From Marinomonas atlantica (GTDB lineage Bacteria; Pseudomonadota; Gammaproteobacteria; Pseudomonadales; Marinomonadaceae): DNA of 64,000 nt. The notes under the pieces are model-generated. The model saw only the letters and a program-made list of their open reading frames with translations. It was not told the origin of the DNA and did not search any database. The stretch spans positions 124,001-188,000 of the forward strand of contig NZ_LTAW01000003.1 in NCBI RefSeq assembly GCF_001639725.1. The letters run 5' to 3'. Positions 11,338 through 18,550 of the stretch are shown one piece after another. The position numbers and the translations under genes were made by a program. The number at the start of each line of letters is the position of its first letter. Within the stretch, counting starts at the first letter, position 1.

Positions 11338-12052
11338 TACTGGGCAAGAACAAAGCCAAGCTTCCCAAGAAGCAGAGCAGCGAACGCGTGTGTTGGTGAA
11401 CATGCTATTTGCTCGTTTTAAAGCGATTTACACACATAAATTTGCTTCTGCGTATTCGACAACAGAAGAAGTTAAACTGGCTAAACGTGAGTGGGCGATT
11501 GCCTTGAAAGGCTTCCAAGAGCCGTTGTTAGCCTATGCTGTGGAGCGGACCAAAGAACGTTTTGCGTGGCCGCCTACTATTTCAGAGTTTTTATCGGTTA
11601 TTCAAACTGCTTACAAAGCGTACGGCTTACCAGAGCCACGCCAAGCGTATATGGAAGCCTGTGGCTGTCGTCATAATCCGCAAGAAAATCGTTGGTCACA
11701 TGCCGCCGTTTATTTTGCTGGCTCGGAGACGGGTTGGCACTACTTAAGCACTGAAGATGAGCGTACGACTAGGCCCATATTTGAAAAGCATTACACCCGC
11801 TTAGTCGACAAAGTGATCAATGGCGAAAAGTTAGTAATACCGAAACCCGTTATGATAGAGGATAAATCGGCTCCCATTTTGGATGATTTGTTAAGCGATT
11901 TGTCTAAGCAGTTAAATCTGACAGAAAGTGATGTAGCACCATATTTGTACTACTTATACAAAACGAAAGGCACCAAAATTCGAGGTTTGTATCGTGAGCG
12001 AGCACAAGAGTCGCTTAAAGCTTTAGGGTATAAAGGTACGTTACCGCACTAG
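11246..12052 (+). CDS. Lambda replication protein P-like helicase loader
   Basis: The 268-residue product contains the phage lambda P family pattern: MLFARFKAIYTHKFASAY, LAKREWAIALKGF, and RFAWPPTISEFLSVI (residues ~53-115), then LPEPRQAYMEACG. Lambda P delivers DnaB to the origin. The gene lies in core chromosome between hpf and uvrY with no other phage gene near, and directly overlaps a DnaT-like gene, so the pair looks like a domesticated helicase-loading unit. The first ~50 residues are low complexity and overlap the upstream gene; ATG at the MLFARF segment (11402) is a possible true start. Confidence 0.78.
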   Translation: MKEPQPIQQILSPIESKLAAPSQTFTTQTGSTGQEQSQASQEAEQRTRVLVNMLFARFKAIYTHKFASAYSTTEEVKLAKREWAIALKGFQEPLLAYAVERTKERFAWPPTISEFLSVIQTAYKAYGLPEPRQAYMEACGCRHNPQENRWSHAAVYFAGSETGWHYLSTEDERTTRPIFEKHYTRLVDKVINGEKLVIPKPVMIEDKSAPILDDLLSDLSKQLNLTESDVAPYLYYLYKTKGTKIRGLYRERAQESLKALGYKGTLPH

Positions 12053-12104
12053 CTTATTCATAGATATCAGCTTTGTGCTAAGTGATGGGTTATATCTTTT
12101 ACAA

Positions 12105-12120
12105 AACATTACGTGATGTT
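12105..12120. promoter_or_regulatory. Imperfect palindrome upstream of uvrY
   Basis: AACATTACGTGATGTT is a 16-bp palindrome with one mismatched pair, in the 180-bp gap before uvrY. It could be an operator; no known regulator is assigned. Confidence 0.3.
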
Positions 12121-12270
12121 GAACGTTAAAAATTTTTGTAATGATGATGATAGAAAATACTTTAAAAAAGCCTTACAAATAACTACGTTTTGTAAGTCGT
12201 TATTTCTTTTCGAAAAGTTTCGTAAACGATAATATTGTACATAGGGTTTAGTGCTTTATATGAGGTAGAG

Positions 12271-12912
12271 ATGCGTAAGGTTCTGATTGTCGATGATCAC
12301 ACCATGGTGTGTGAAGGGATAAAACGTGTCATTGAAGACATTCCGAGCGTCCATGTATGGGGAACCGTACACACTGGCGAAGACGCTCTTAAAGTGCTGA
12401 GAAATGAACGCATCGACATTGTTTTAATGGACGTGCATATGCCTGGTATTGGTGGACTCGGCGCAACTCTTGAGATTAAACGCTTGTACCCTGATACAAA
12501 AGTCATTGCATTATCAGGCACTGATGACGCGCCTTATCCAGCAAAAATGATGGAAGCAGGTGCCAGTGGGTATGTTGCAAAGGGCTCAGATCAATCTGAG
12601 TTAGTTGAAGCATTAGAAACCGTCATCCAAGGAAAACAATATCTTTCTCGTGTTGTTGCTCAAAAAGTAGCGCTATCTAAAACGACCAAGAATGGGTCTG
12701 ATTCACCGTTTGGTGAATTGTCTGAGCGTGAGCTTCAGGTGGCGCAAATGATCGTCGATTGTGTGAAGACCAAAGAGATTGCAGATAGGCTAAACGTATC
12801 CGATAAAACAGTTAGTACCTTTCGCAAGCGAATTTTTACCAAGCTTGAAATTCAAAGTGATGTTGAGCTCGCGCGGCTTGCTATGCGTTATAATGTGCTT
12901 GGACTGGTGTAA
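12271..12912 (+). CDS. uvrY: Response regulator UvrY/GacA
   Basis: NarL/FixJ-type response regulator paired with the BarA/GacS kinase and controlling CsrB-type small RNAs. The receiver domain (MRKVLIVDDHTMVCEG; phospho-acceptor Asp in VLMDVHMPG, ~residue 54; KGS near 108) is followed by a LuxR-type HTH (LSERELQVAQMIV, then VSDKTVSTFRKRIFTKL). The ATG at 12271 was chosen because GAGGTAGAG precedes it and it matches the family start; an in-frame extension to 12235 is not supported. uvrC follows by 11 bp as in E. coli. Confidence 0.95.
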   Translation: MRKVLIVDDHTMVCEGIKRVIEDIPSVHVWGTVHTGEDALKVLRNERIDIVLMDVHMPGIGGLGATLEIKRLYPDTKVIALSGTDDAPYPAKMMEAGASGYVAKGSDQSELVEALETVIQGKQYLSRVVAQKVALSKTTKNGSDSPFGELSERELQVAQMIVDCVKTKEIADRLNVSDKTVSTFRKRIFTKLEIQSDVELARLAMRYNVLGLV

Positions 12913-12923
12913 AAGGTAATTGA

Positions 12924-14741
12924 GTGTCGCAAGACTTTGATCCCAAATATTTCGTACAAAATTTAACAACACGTCCAGGTGTTTACCGCATGTATGGCAA
13001 AGGTGAATTGCTGTACGTTGGTAAAGCGAAAAACCTCAAAAACCGCGTGTCGAGTTACTTTAGAGCGACAGGCTTAACGACCAAAACCATGGCGTTAGTT
13101 AGTCGTATCGATGACATCGAAATTGCGGTCACCAAAAGTGAAACCGAAGCTTTACTGCTTGAGCAAACCTTAATCAAGCAACATCGTCCGCCGTATAATA
13201 TTTTGCTGCGAGACGATAAGTCTTATCCCTACATCCTAATCTCAAATCATGATCATCCTGCCATTCTGTTCCGCCGTGGCGGTAAATCTAAGGAAGGCCG
13301 CCTATATGGGCCTTACCCAAATGGTGTTGCAGTACGTGAAAGCTTGATTGCTATGCAGAAGGTCTTTCGAGTTCGGCAATGTGAAGATTCGGTTTACAGT
13401 AACCGAACTCGTCCATGCTTGCAGTATCAAATCAAACGTTGCTCCGCTCCATGTGTCGGTATCATTAGTGATGCGGAATACGCGGAAGACGTGCATCATG
13501 CTCACATGTTTTTGCAGGGTAAAAATCAAGAGCTAACCTCTGAGTTAACTGAGAAAATGACAGACGCTGCGACGGATATGGAGTTCGAACGTGCGGCCGC
13601 ACTACGTGATCAAATTATCCAGCTAAAGCATGTTCAAGAAGAGCAACACGTTTATGGCCAAACCGGCGATGCAGATATTATTGCGGCGCTAATTCAGCCG
13701 GGCGGTTTTTGTGTGCACGTGATGATGGTGAGGCAAGGAAAGGTAATTGGCAGTAAAAGTCACTATCCTAAAATGCCTATTGAACTGAATGAGTCTGAGC
13801 TGCTGTCTTCGTTTATTGCACAGTTATACGTTGGTGGCGCACAAGAGCTGCCTAAATCTTTGATTCTTAGTCATCCTATTGAAGATGAAGAGGCCATCGC
13901 CAATGCCTTGTTTGAAACCACGAACAAAAAAATAGAAGTCACGCACAGTGTGCGAGGTCAGCGTGCACGCTGGCTTGACTTAGCAAAATTAAATGCCGAA
14001 CAAGGTCTACAGGCTCGACTAACAGATAAGCGTAACCACTTTAGTCGCATTACTGCGTTGCAAAAGGTGCTCGGCTTCAAAGAACCGCCGTTGCATATGG
14101 AGTGTTTTGATATATCTCACTCTAGTGGCGAGGCGACCGTTGCATCTTGTGTGGTCTTTGGCCCTGATGGGCCGGATAAAAAACGCTACCGTTCGTTCAA
14201 TATAGAAGGCGTTGAAGCGGGTGATGATTATGCCGCGATGCATCAAGCTTTAACTCGGCGTTATAAGCGTGTCAAAGACGGCGAACTTGAAGCACCTGAT
14301 GTATTGTTAATTGATGGTGGTAAAGGGCAACTATCACAAGCGGAAGCCGTTCTAGCAGAGCTTGGTCTCGTTGATATATTTTTGCTTGGGGTAGCGAAAG
14401 GGGATACTCGTAAACCGGGATTAGAAACCTTGTATATTGGTTCGAAAGAAGACGAAGTCGTTTTGCCACCAGATTCGGCAGCTTTGCACTTGATTCAGCA
14501 CATTCGCGACGAAGCACATCGATTTGCGATAAAGAACCACCGTCGTCGTCGAGATAAAAAGCGCAGACATTCTGTACTGGAAAATATTCCAGGTGTTGGA
14601 CCGAAACGACGTAAGGATTTGCTAACCGCTTTTGGCGGTTATCAAGAGCTTTTAGCGGCATCGCAAGAAGATATCGCTAAAGTCAAAGGTATCGGTGGAA
14701 ATAAAGCGCAAGAGATATACCTCTACCTTCATAAAAGTTAA
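12924..14741 (+). CDS. uvrC: Excinuclease ABC subunit C
   Basis: Makes both incisions in nucleotide excision repair. The N-terminal GIY-YIG domain is clear (RPGVYRMYGKGELLYVGKAK, residues ~13-32), followed by a cysteine cluster (RPCLQYQIKRCSAPCVG), a UVR domain (MEFERAAALRDQIIQLKHVQ), the RNase H-like second nuclease (MECFDISHSSGE, DVLLIDGGKGQL) and a C-terminal helix-hairpin-helix pair (NIPGVGPKRRKDLL, VKGIGGNKAQEI). GTG start with AAAGGTAATTGA upstream. Length (605) is normal. Confidence 0.96.
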   Translation: MSQDFDPKYFVQNLTTRPGVYRMYGKGELLYVGKAKNLKNRVSSYFRATGLTTKTMALVSRIDDIEIAVTKSETEALLLEQTLIKQHRPPYNILLRDDKSYPYILISNHDHPAILFRRGGKSKEGRLYGPYPNGVAVRESLIAMQKVFRVRQCEDSVYSNRTRPCLQYQIKRCSAPCVGIISDAEYAEDVHHAHMFLQGKNQELTSELTEKMTDAATDMEFERAAALRDQIIQLKHVQEEQHVYGQTGDADIIAALIQPGGFCVHVMMVRQGKVIGSKSHYPKMPIELNESELLSSFIAQLYVGGAQELPKSLILSHPIEDEEAIANALFETTNKKIEVTHSVRGQRARWLDLAKLNAEQGLQARLTDKRNHFSRITALQKVLGFKEPPLHMECFDISHSSGEATVASCVVFGPDGPDKKRYRSFNIEGVEAGDDYAAMHQALTRRYKRVKDGELEAPDVLLIDGGKGQLSQAEAVLAELGLVDIFLLGVAKGDTRKPGLETLYIGSKEDEVVLPPDSAALHLIQHIRDEAHRFAIKNHRRRRDKKRRHSVLENIPGVGPKRRKDLLTAFGGYQELLAASQEDIAKVKGIGGNKAQEIYLYLHKS

Positions 14742-14786
14742 GCTAAGCCCATCTTTCAGTGTTGGGCATTCTTTTTAAAGGCTTTT

Positions 14787-15347
14787 ATGAATATTCCAAA
14801 TTTTCTTACGTCATTACGTATCTTCTTAATACCGGTTCTTATTGTTATCTACTACCTACCTTGGGAAGGGCGTTATTATGCCAGTGCCGCGATATTTGGT
14901 ATCGCCGCCATCACCGATTGGTTAGACGGTTTCCTCGCACGTGCATTGAATCAATCTACACCGTTTGGCGCGTTCTTTGACCCAGTTGCTGATAAAGTGA
15001 TGGTGTCAGTAGCATTGATTATTCTTGTGGCTGCTTATGACAACCCTTTAATGACCTTGGCCAGTGCGGTAATTGTTGGGCGTGAGATTGTTATTTCTGC
15101 ATTGCGTGAATGGATGGCAGAGATGGGCAAGCGTGCAAGCGTTGCTGTGTCATTTGTCGGTAAATTCAAAACCACTATGCAGATGATCGCCATCTTTATT
15201 TTATTATCAAATGCACCGGGAACAGGGTGGGCAGATTTTGGTTTATTTGTGCTGATAATTGCAGCTCTGCTAACGCTTTGGTCTATGTATATCTACCTAA
15301 AAGCGGCCTGGCCTGAATTGAGTGCAAGTAAATCGAACAATTCTTAG
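14787..15347 (+). CDS. pgsA: CDP-diacylglycerol-glycerol-3-phosphate 3-phosphatidyltransferase
   Basis: Inner-membrane enzyme making phosphatidylglycerol-phosphate. The CDP-alcohol phosphatidyltransferase motif with its metal-binding aspartates is intact (DWLDGFLARALNQSTPFGAF, then FDPVADK). Start NIPNFLTSLRIFLIPV is the family hallmark. About five membrane segments. It follows uvrC by 45 bp and precedes the glyW-cysT-leuZ tRNA cluster, the same order as E. coli. Confidence 0.96.
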   Translation: MNIPNFLTSLRIFLIPVLIVIYYLPWEGRYYASAAIFGIAAITDWLDGFLARALNQSTPFGAFFDPVADKVMVSVALIILVAAYDNPLMTLASAVIVGREIVISALREWMAEMGKRASVAVSFVGKFKTTMQMIAIFILLSNAPGTGWADFGLFVLIIAALLTLWSMYIYLKAAWPELSASKSNNS

Positions 15348-15438
15348 TCGTTGTTGTATAAGGATTAATCACGATTGATTGAAGATTGAGCGATTCGAAA
15401 AAAAGTGACTAAGTTAGCAATTTATTTAGTATTTTCTC

Positions 15439-15466
15439 TTGACGTATGAATCAGTTCATATAGAAT
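15439..15466 (+). promoter_or_regulatory. Sigma-70 promoter of the tRNA operon
   Basis: TTGACG (15439-15444) and TAGAAT (15461-15466) are 16 bp apart. They are followed by ACGCTCC and then the first tRNA 20 bp downstream. Confidence 0.7.
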
Positions 15467-15485
15467 ACGCTCCATCTTTTGAGAC

Positions 15486-15560
15486 GCGGGAATAGCTCAG
15501 TGGTAGAGCACAACCTTGCCAAGGTTGGGGTCGCGAGTTCGAGCCTCGTTTCCCGCTCCA
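15486..15560 (+). tRNA. glyW: tRNA-Gly (GCC)
   Basis: A complete cloverleaf with acceptor GCGGGAA / TTCCCGC, D arm (AGCTCAGTGGTAGAGC), anticodon stem CAACC...GGTTG with loop TTGCCAA (anticodon GCC), T loop GTTCGAG and encoded CCA. Confidence 0.96.
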
Positions 15561-15586
15561 ATCTCTTAAGAGTTACTGATATATGA

Positions 15587-15660
15587 GGCCGGATGGCAGA
15601 GTGGTCATGCAGCGGACTGCAACTCCGTGTACGCCGGTTCGATTCCGACTCCGGCCTCCA
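15587..15660 (+). tRNA. cysT: tRNA-Cys (GCA)
   Basis: Acceptor stem GGCCGGA / TCCGGCC, anticodon loop CTGCAAC with anticodon GCA between stem arms GCGGA and TCCGT, T loop GGTTCGATTCC and encoded CCA after discriminator T. Confidence 0.95.
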
Positions 15661-15670
15661 TCAGTACCAA

Positions 15671-15757
15671 GCCCGGGTGGCGAAATTGGTAGACGCACAA
15701 GACTTAAAATCTTGCGATAGAAATATCGTACCGGTTCGATTCCGGTCCCGGGCACCA
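15671..15757 (+). tRNA. leuZ: tRNA-Leu (TAA)
   Basis: An 87-base class II tRNA with acceptor GCCCGGG / CCCGGGC, anticodon stem CAAGA / TCTTG with loop CTTAAAA (anticodon TAA), a long variable arm (GCGATAGAAATATCGT) and encoded CCA. Its 3' end is the prophage insertion site; the tRNA stays intact because the att core starts inside the CACCA end. Confidence 0.96.
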
Positions 15758-15773
15758 TTTGGTGCCTTTTTTT
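15751..15773 (+). terminator. tRNA operon terminator overlapping the att core
   Basis: Stem GGCACC / GGTGCC with loop ATTT and seven T residues. The 5' arm is made of the last bases of tRNA-Leu, so the mature tRNA end and the terminator compete for the same bases. Confidence 0.8.
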
Positions 15774-15779
15774 ATGCCT
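15753..15779. repeat. attL core (27-bp direct repeat)
   Basis: Identical over 27 bp to 28823-28849. It begins with CACCA of the tRNA-Leu 3' end and includes the terminator 3' arm and its T tract. Confidence 0.9.
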
Positions 15780-15825
15780 AAAATAAAGGCATACCGCATA
15801 AAACCTACCCTTTCACCCTATAAAG

Positions 15826-15845
15826 TACTGTTTGTTTGTACAGTT
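15826..15845. promoter_or_regulatory. LexA (SOS) box just inside attL
   Basis: TACTGTTTGTTTGTACAGTT fits the gammaproteobacterial SOS box (TACTGT-N8-ACAGTA) at 11 of its 12 arm positions and keeps the invariant CTG-N10-CAG. It lies 47 bp inside the prophage left end. No convincing gene starts right after it; the SieB-like gene ends 62 bp to the right on the other strand. Confidence 0.55.
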
Positions 15846-15869
15846 TTACGTGTTTTTAACCCTTCTTCA

Positions 15870-15888
15870 TGGACACTTTGTGGACATT
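15870..15888. repeat. Left pair of candidate integrase arm sites
   Basis: Two direct copies, TGGACACT and TGGACATT, are separated by TTG (11-bp period). The same arrangement occurs at 28744-28762 inside the right end, in the same orientation. Confidence 0.5.
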
Positions 15889-15906
15889 AAAGCATGGCAT
15901 TTTAGG

Positions 15907-16488
15907 TTAGTTTGTTTCATCCTCTGTATTCTCTATAATCCAGTTGCAAAATTCAGGTATCAAACAAGCAGAAAATTTACCATTAGCCAACTCTATTCCC
16001 GTCACAAGATACCCCCACCTTATTAGCGTAGGAACTAAGTCATCACCACTGTAATAGCACCTGTTACTAATGGTTGTCGATCCACCATCGTTAGCAACCT
16101 TGCGAAGCCATCTTCTACGATTAGTTGTTAAAGATTCCCATCTCAGCTCGAACTCTTCAGTCATAGTTTTTTTCAAGCTATCCAATTTTTTTCCTTCACG
16201 CCTTTTTGACATGATAGTTTTTATTTTTTGTTTTAAAAGCTCTGATAGTGATGATGCACCTATCAAAACTAATGCAGTCCCCAAAAAGCCTAAGGCTAGT
16301 ATCAAAACTAACTGCATCCACACCACATGTAGGTTTTGTAAAATACCGTATTCATTAACAAAGTCGTAAGGGGCAGAAAAGAAGTAAATAGATAGCACTA
16401 CTGCAGACATTGCACATATCAGGAGAAATGATTTGTTTCCTTTAAACAGTTCCTTTGTGTATTGCCATATTTCTTTAAATATTTCCAT
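15907..16488 (-). CDS. SieB-like superinfection exclusion membrane protein (tentative)
   Basis: A 193-residue protein with two N-terminal membrane segments (~20-38 and ~54-80), a basic helical stretch (QKIKTIMSKRREGKKLDSLKK) and a soluble C-terminal domain (~120-193) with an RRWLRK motif. Size, topology and position as a lone gene at the att end resemble SieB proteins that abort infection by related phages. The resemblance is of architecture and not a confirmed homology. ATG follows AAAGGTATTTGA. A terminator-like hairpin separates it from the late operon, so it can be expressed in the lysogen. Confidence 0.5.
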   Translation of the reverse strand: MEIFKEIWQYTKELFKGNKSFLLICAMSAVVLSIYFFSAPYDFVNEYGILQNLHVVWMQLVLILALGFLGTALVLIGASSLSELLKQKIKTIMSKRREGKKLDSLKKTMTEEFELRWESLTTNRRRWLRKVANDGGSTTISNRCYYSGDDLVPTLIRWGYLVTGIELANGKFSACLIPEFCNWIIENTEDETN

Positions 16489-16527
16489 TCAAATACCTTT
16501 AAATTAGACTTGTATGAACTTTACGAT

Positions 16528-16552
16528 AAAGGGGCGATTAATTCGCCCCTTT
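16528..16552. terminator. Hairpin at the end of the prophage late operon
   Basis: A 10-bp perfect stem (AAAGGGGCGA / TCGCCCCTTT) with a five-base loop overlaps the stop codon of the last small late gene. The T tract is short on the minus strand. Confidence 0.6.
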
Positions 16553-16672
16553 TTCACTTCGGTTTTCAAGTTTCATTATTCGCAGTTCGTGCCTCATTAG
16601 CACCCAACCGAAAATTATGGTAACGGTGTTGGCTCCCGCGCCTGTGAGTTGTTCCAATAGTGCTAGTTCCAT
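16538..16672 (-). CDS. 44-residue phage membrane peptide
   Basis: ATG at 16672 (after CAGGTAGCAGAATA) opens a 44-codon frame. The product begins MELALLEQLTGAG, has a hydrophobic span (NTVTIIFGWVLM) and a charged tail (RHELRIMKLENRSEKGAN). Its start overlaps the stop of the upstream 41-residue gene by one base (TAATG), a coupling used throughout this operon. Size, one span and position after the lytic transglycosylase suggest a lysis or virion-membrane peptide. No family is recognised. Confidence 0.6.
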   Translation of the reverse strand: MELALLEQLTGAGANTVTIIFGWVLMRHELRIMKLENRSEKGAN

Positions 16673-16797
16673 TATTCTGCTACCTGTTCAGATGCTTCTT
16701 TACTTAATTCAAAAGCGATAGGGACGGGGACGCCAAGTTGCACGGCCACCGCGAGAACGACTACGCCCGTAATCCGTTTTAACCATTTATTGTTCAT
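16672..16797 (-). CDS. 41-residue phage membrane peptide
   Basis: ATG at 16797 has TTTAGGAACAGAC upstream (AGGA, spacing 7). The product starts MNNKWLKRITGVVVLAVAVQ and ends in an acidic tail (ELSKEASEQVAE): a positively charged N terminus, one hydrophobic helix, then an acidic end. It lies 8 bp after the preceding 117-residue gene and is coupled to the next by TAATG. It could be a holin-like lysis peptide or a small virion membrane protein. No homologue is recognised. Confidence 0.6.
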   Translation of the reverse strand: MNNKWLKRITGVVVLAVAVQLGVPVPIAFELSKEASEQVAE

Positions 16798-16805
16798 GTC
16801 TGTTC

Positions 16806-17159
16806 CTAAATTTTAGACGGGTAGGGGTTGATCATGTCACCCGATTGCACCTTAGCTTTCCATTGAATGTATTGTTCTTCGCTCCAATCACTTGGAACTT
16901 GTGAGCGGTAGTTAATATCGAAAACATCAGGGGTTTCATAGACTCCAGTTGTCTCGAATAGATTATCTACGTGCCCCCAGAGTGATTGACCAAATTCAAT
17001 TACATCACCAAAGAAGAAATCTACCGTATCTGTGGCCGCGCCTTCTGCAGCTTCGCCTACGGCTTTTATGCTACCTGTTGCCGCTCGATAGGCTAGATAT
17101 GATCCCGCTAAACCCAACCCAACGAGCACAAAAAACTGTTTGTTGGTTACGAGTGACAT
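16806..17159 (-). CDS. Phage membrane protein with one N-terminal span
   Basis: A 117-residue protein whose ATG overlaps the stop of the transglycosylase gene (TAATG at 17161-17157) with GGGGGATATTGC upstream; an in-frame ATG 18 bases earlier is less likely. The N terminus has a hydrophobic helix (FFVLVGLGLAGSYLAYRAA), then an acidic/aromatic soluble part ending SGDMINPYPSKI. Its place between the transglycosylase and two tiny membrane peptides suggests a lysis-module or virion-membrane role. No family recognised. Confidence 0.7.
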   Translation of the reverse strand: MSLVTNKQFFVLVGLGLAGSYLAYRAATGSIKAVGEAAEGAATDTVDFFFGDVIEFGQSLWGHVDNLFETTGVYETPDVFDINYRSQVPSDWSEEQYIQWKAKVQSGDMINPYPSKI

Positions 17160-18103
17160 TATGCAATATCCCCCCAAATCTGACTGACGTAGTTTTGTGT
17201 TTCAGTCGGCGCATGTGATAGCCAATTTGAGCCGTATTCTTGTTTAGCGTTGGTTACATTACCCCATCCCCAGTTGTAAGCGGCTAGGGCGGTTTCCCAA
17301 CTTCCAAAATTCTTTTTAAGCTTAGCTAAGTAACGCCCCGCATAGCTTATGCTGGCTTTTGGGTCTGTTGGGTCTACGTCTGGATGCCAGCGCGGGACGA
17401 TCTGAGCGATACCCACGGCACCCGCGCTTGATTTCGTAGCACCGCTGATAATGTCCGAACGAAAACGGGACTCTTGATAGAGTAAGCGACCTAGCAGACC
17501 TGACGGGATACCGTTCAGATATTCCGCGTATCTGATGTCACTAAAATACTGGGCGGCGCTCGCTGGTAATGCCCATGTTGTTTTCTGAATCAATGGGCTT
17601 TGTGTGCTGTTTACTAGCGTTGCGGGTGTTGGCACTGGTGCAGGTTCGGCGGTGTTGGCGGTGGTGACTGGTGCCTCCACCTTCAAGGCTTTTTTATCGC
17701 TATCGCTCCCCCCACGGCCAGCATCGTCCAAAGTAGTGATTTGTTCATGTTGTTTCTCTTCGTATAGAGTCCACCCAAGTGCGCGAACCGCCATATATAT
17801 GTTATCTAAGTATTCTTGCTCGACTAAATCCACGATTTTACCGACTTCAATCAAAAGCTCATCGGCGGCTTTTCTGTCGTGACCAATTTTATATAGATAG
17901 TCATGCAATACAGCCCCAGCACGTACGCGGCCTTTATAAAGTGCGTAAATAACAGGAATGCGGGGAACGCTGTCTAGGTTAGTAATGAAACCTTTTGGTA
18001 CACAGTAGCGAACGCCTGAAAGACTGGTATAAAACCAGTCTTCTAGCAGAAGCCAGCATTCCGAACCCGCAACGGGGGAAAGCTTAGGCATTTGTGACTG
18101 CAT
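17159..18103 (-). CDS. DUF1353-lytic transglycosylase fusion
   Basis: A 314-residue two-domain protein. Residues ~15-120 match DUF1353 (GVRYCVPKGFITNLDSVPR, then AGAVLHDYLYKIG and DRKAADELL). An Ala/Pro/Thr-rich linker (~150-185) joins a C-terminal SLT-type transglycosylase (~190-314): catalytic Glu in LLYQESRFRSD (~residue 212), GAVGIAQIVPRWH, SISYAGRYLAKL and ALAAYNWGWGNV. It probably opens peptidoglycan at entry or release, as P7 does in PM2. ATG at 18103 was chosen for its GGGGGGCGGTG; an in-frame extension to 18196 lies inside the upstream gene. Confidence 0.85.
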   Translation of the reverse strand: MQSQMPKLSPVAGSECWLLLEDWFYTSLSGVRYCVPKGFITNLDSVPRIPVIYALYKGRVRAGAVLHDYLYKIGHDRKAADELLIEVGKIVDLVEQEYLDNIYMAVRALGWTLYEEKQHEQITTLDDAGRGGSDSDKKALKVEAPVTTANTAEPAPVPTPATLVNSTQSPLIQKTTWALPASAAQYFSDIRYAEYLNGIPSGLLGRLLYQESRFRSDIISGATKSSAGAVGIAQIVPRWHPDVDPTDPKASISYAGRYLAKLKKNFGSWETALAAYNWGWGNVTNAKQEYGSNWLSHAPTETQNYVSQIWGDIA

Positions 18104-18548
18104 CACCGCCCCCCAAAATTTCGCTAATGCGTTGCTCTGGGTCTGCGACAACTTCCGCAACGGCCAGCGCGTTAACAGCATAGTTAACGCCTTCAATCAT
18201 GCGACTGTTCGACAAGTCGATAACTGTTAAGCGTGGATCGTCTAACATGCTGTAAAAGTCATCTAGTGCTAGATCAGTCGCGCGTAGCTCTTTGATCTTC
18301 ACACGCTCAGTCAACGTAAACAGAAACTTAAAATCAACGGGGGAAATGATCGCCCGTTTTACCTGTTCCGGTTCGATTGGCTCAGGATCGGGAACAACTG
18401 GCGGCGCGTACTCCGTGCCGTCGAATGTCCAACCCGCTTTAACTTTGTCGGGAATCTCGACAAATTCAGCGGCTAGAATCGGGTGAAATTGTGTGTTTGG
18501 GTCTGTAGAAACGTCTACAACAACGCCATTTTTAATACGTCCGTACAT
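18084..18548 (-). CDS. Phage hypothetical protein (spike accessory?)
   Basis: A 154-residue protein that starts MYGRIKNGVVVDVS and has a central Pro/Glu-rich segment (PPVVPDPEPIEPEQVKR). The first third (FHPILAAEFVEIPDKVKAGW) resembles the short proteins that follow tail-fibre genes in many phages, where they act as fibre accessory or assembly factors. It lies directly after the glycine-rich spike-like gene (2 bp). The 3' end overlaps the transglycosylase start by 20 bp. The family is not known to me. Confidence 0.7.
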   Translation of the reverse strand: MYGRIKNGVVVDVSTDPNTQFHPILAAEFVEIPDKVKAGWTFDGTEYAPPVVPDPEPIEPEQVKRAIISPVDFKFLFTLTERVKIKELRATDLALDDFYSMLDDPRLTVIDLSNSRMIEGVNYAVNALAVAEVVADPEQRISEILGGGDAVTNA

Positions 18549-18550
18549 AA

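Noticed and set aside
12099-12195. Possible small RNA or large inverted repeat before uvrY (TTACAAAACATTACG and CTACGTTTTGTAAG)
   Set aside because: The arms are ~75 bp apart and imperfect, with no terminator between, so there is not enough to call an RNA gene.
15832-16026. 64-codon plus-strand frame opposite the SieB-like gene
   Set aside because: It starts inside the LexA box at a TTG without a ribosome-binding site and is mostly antisense to the SieB-like gene.
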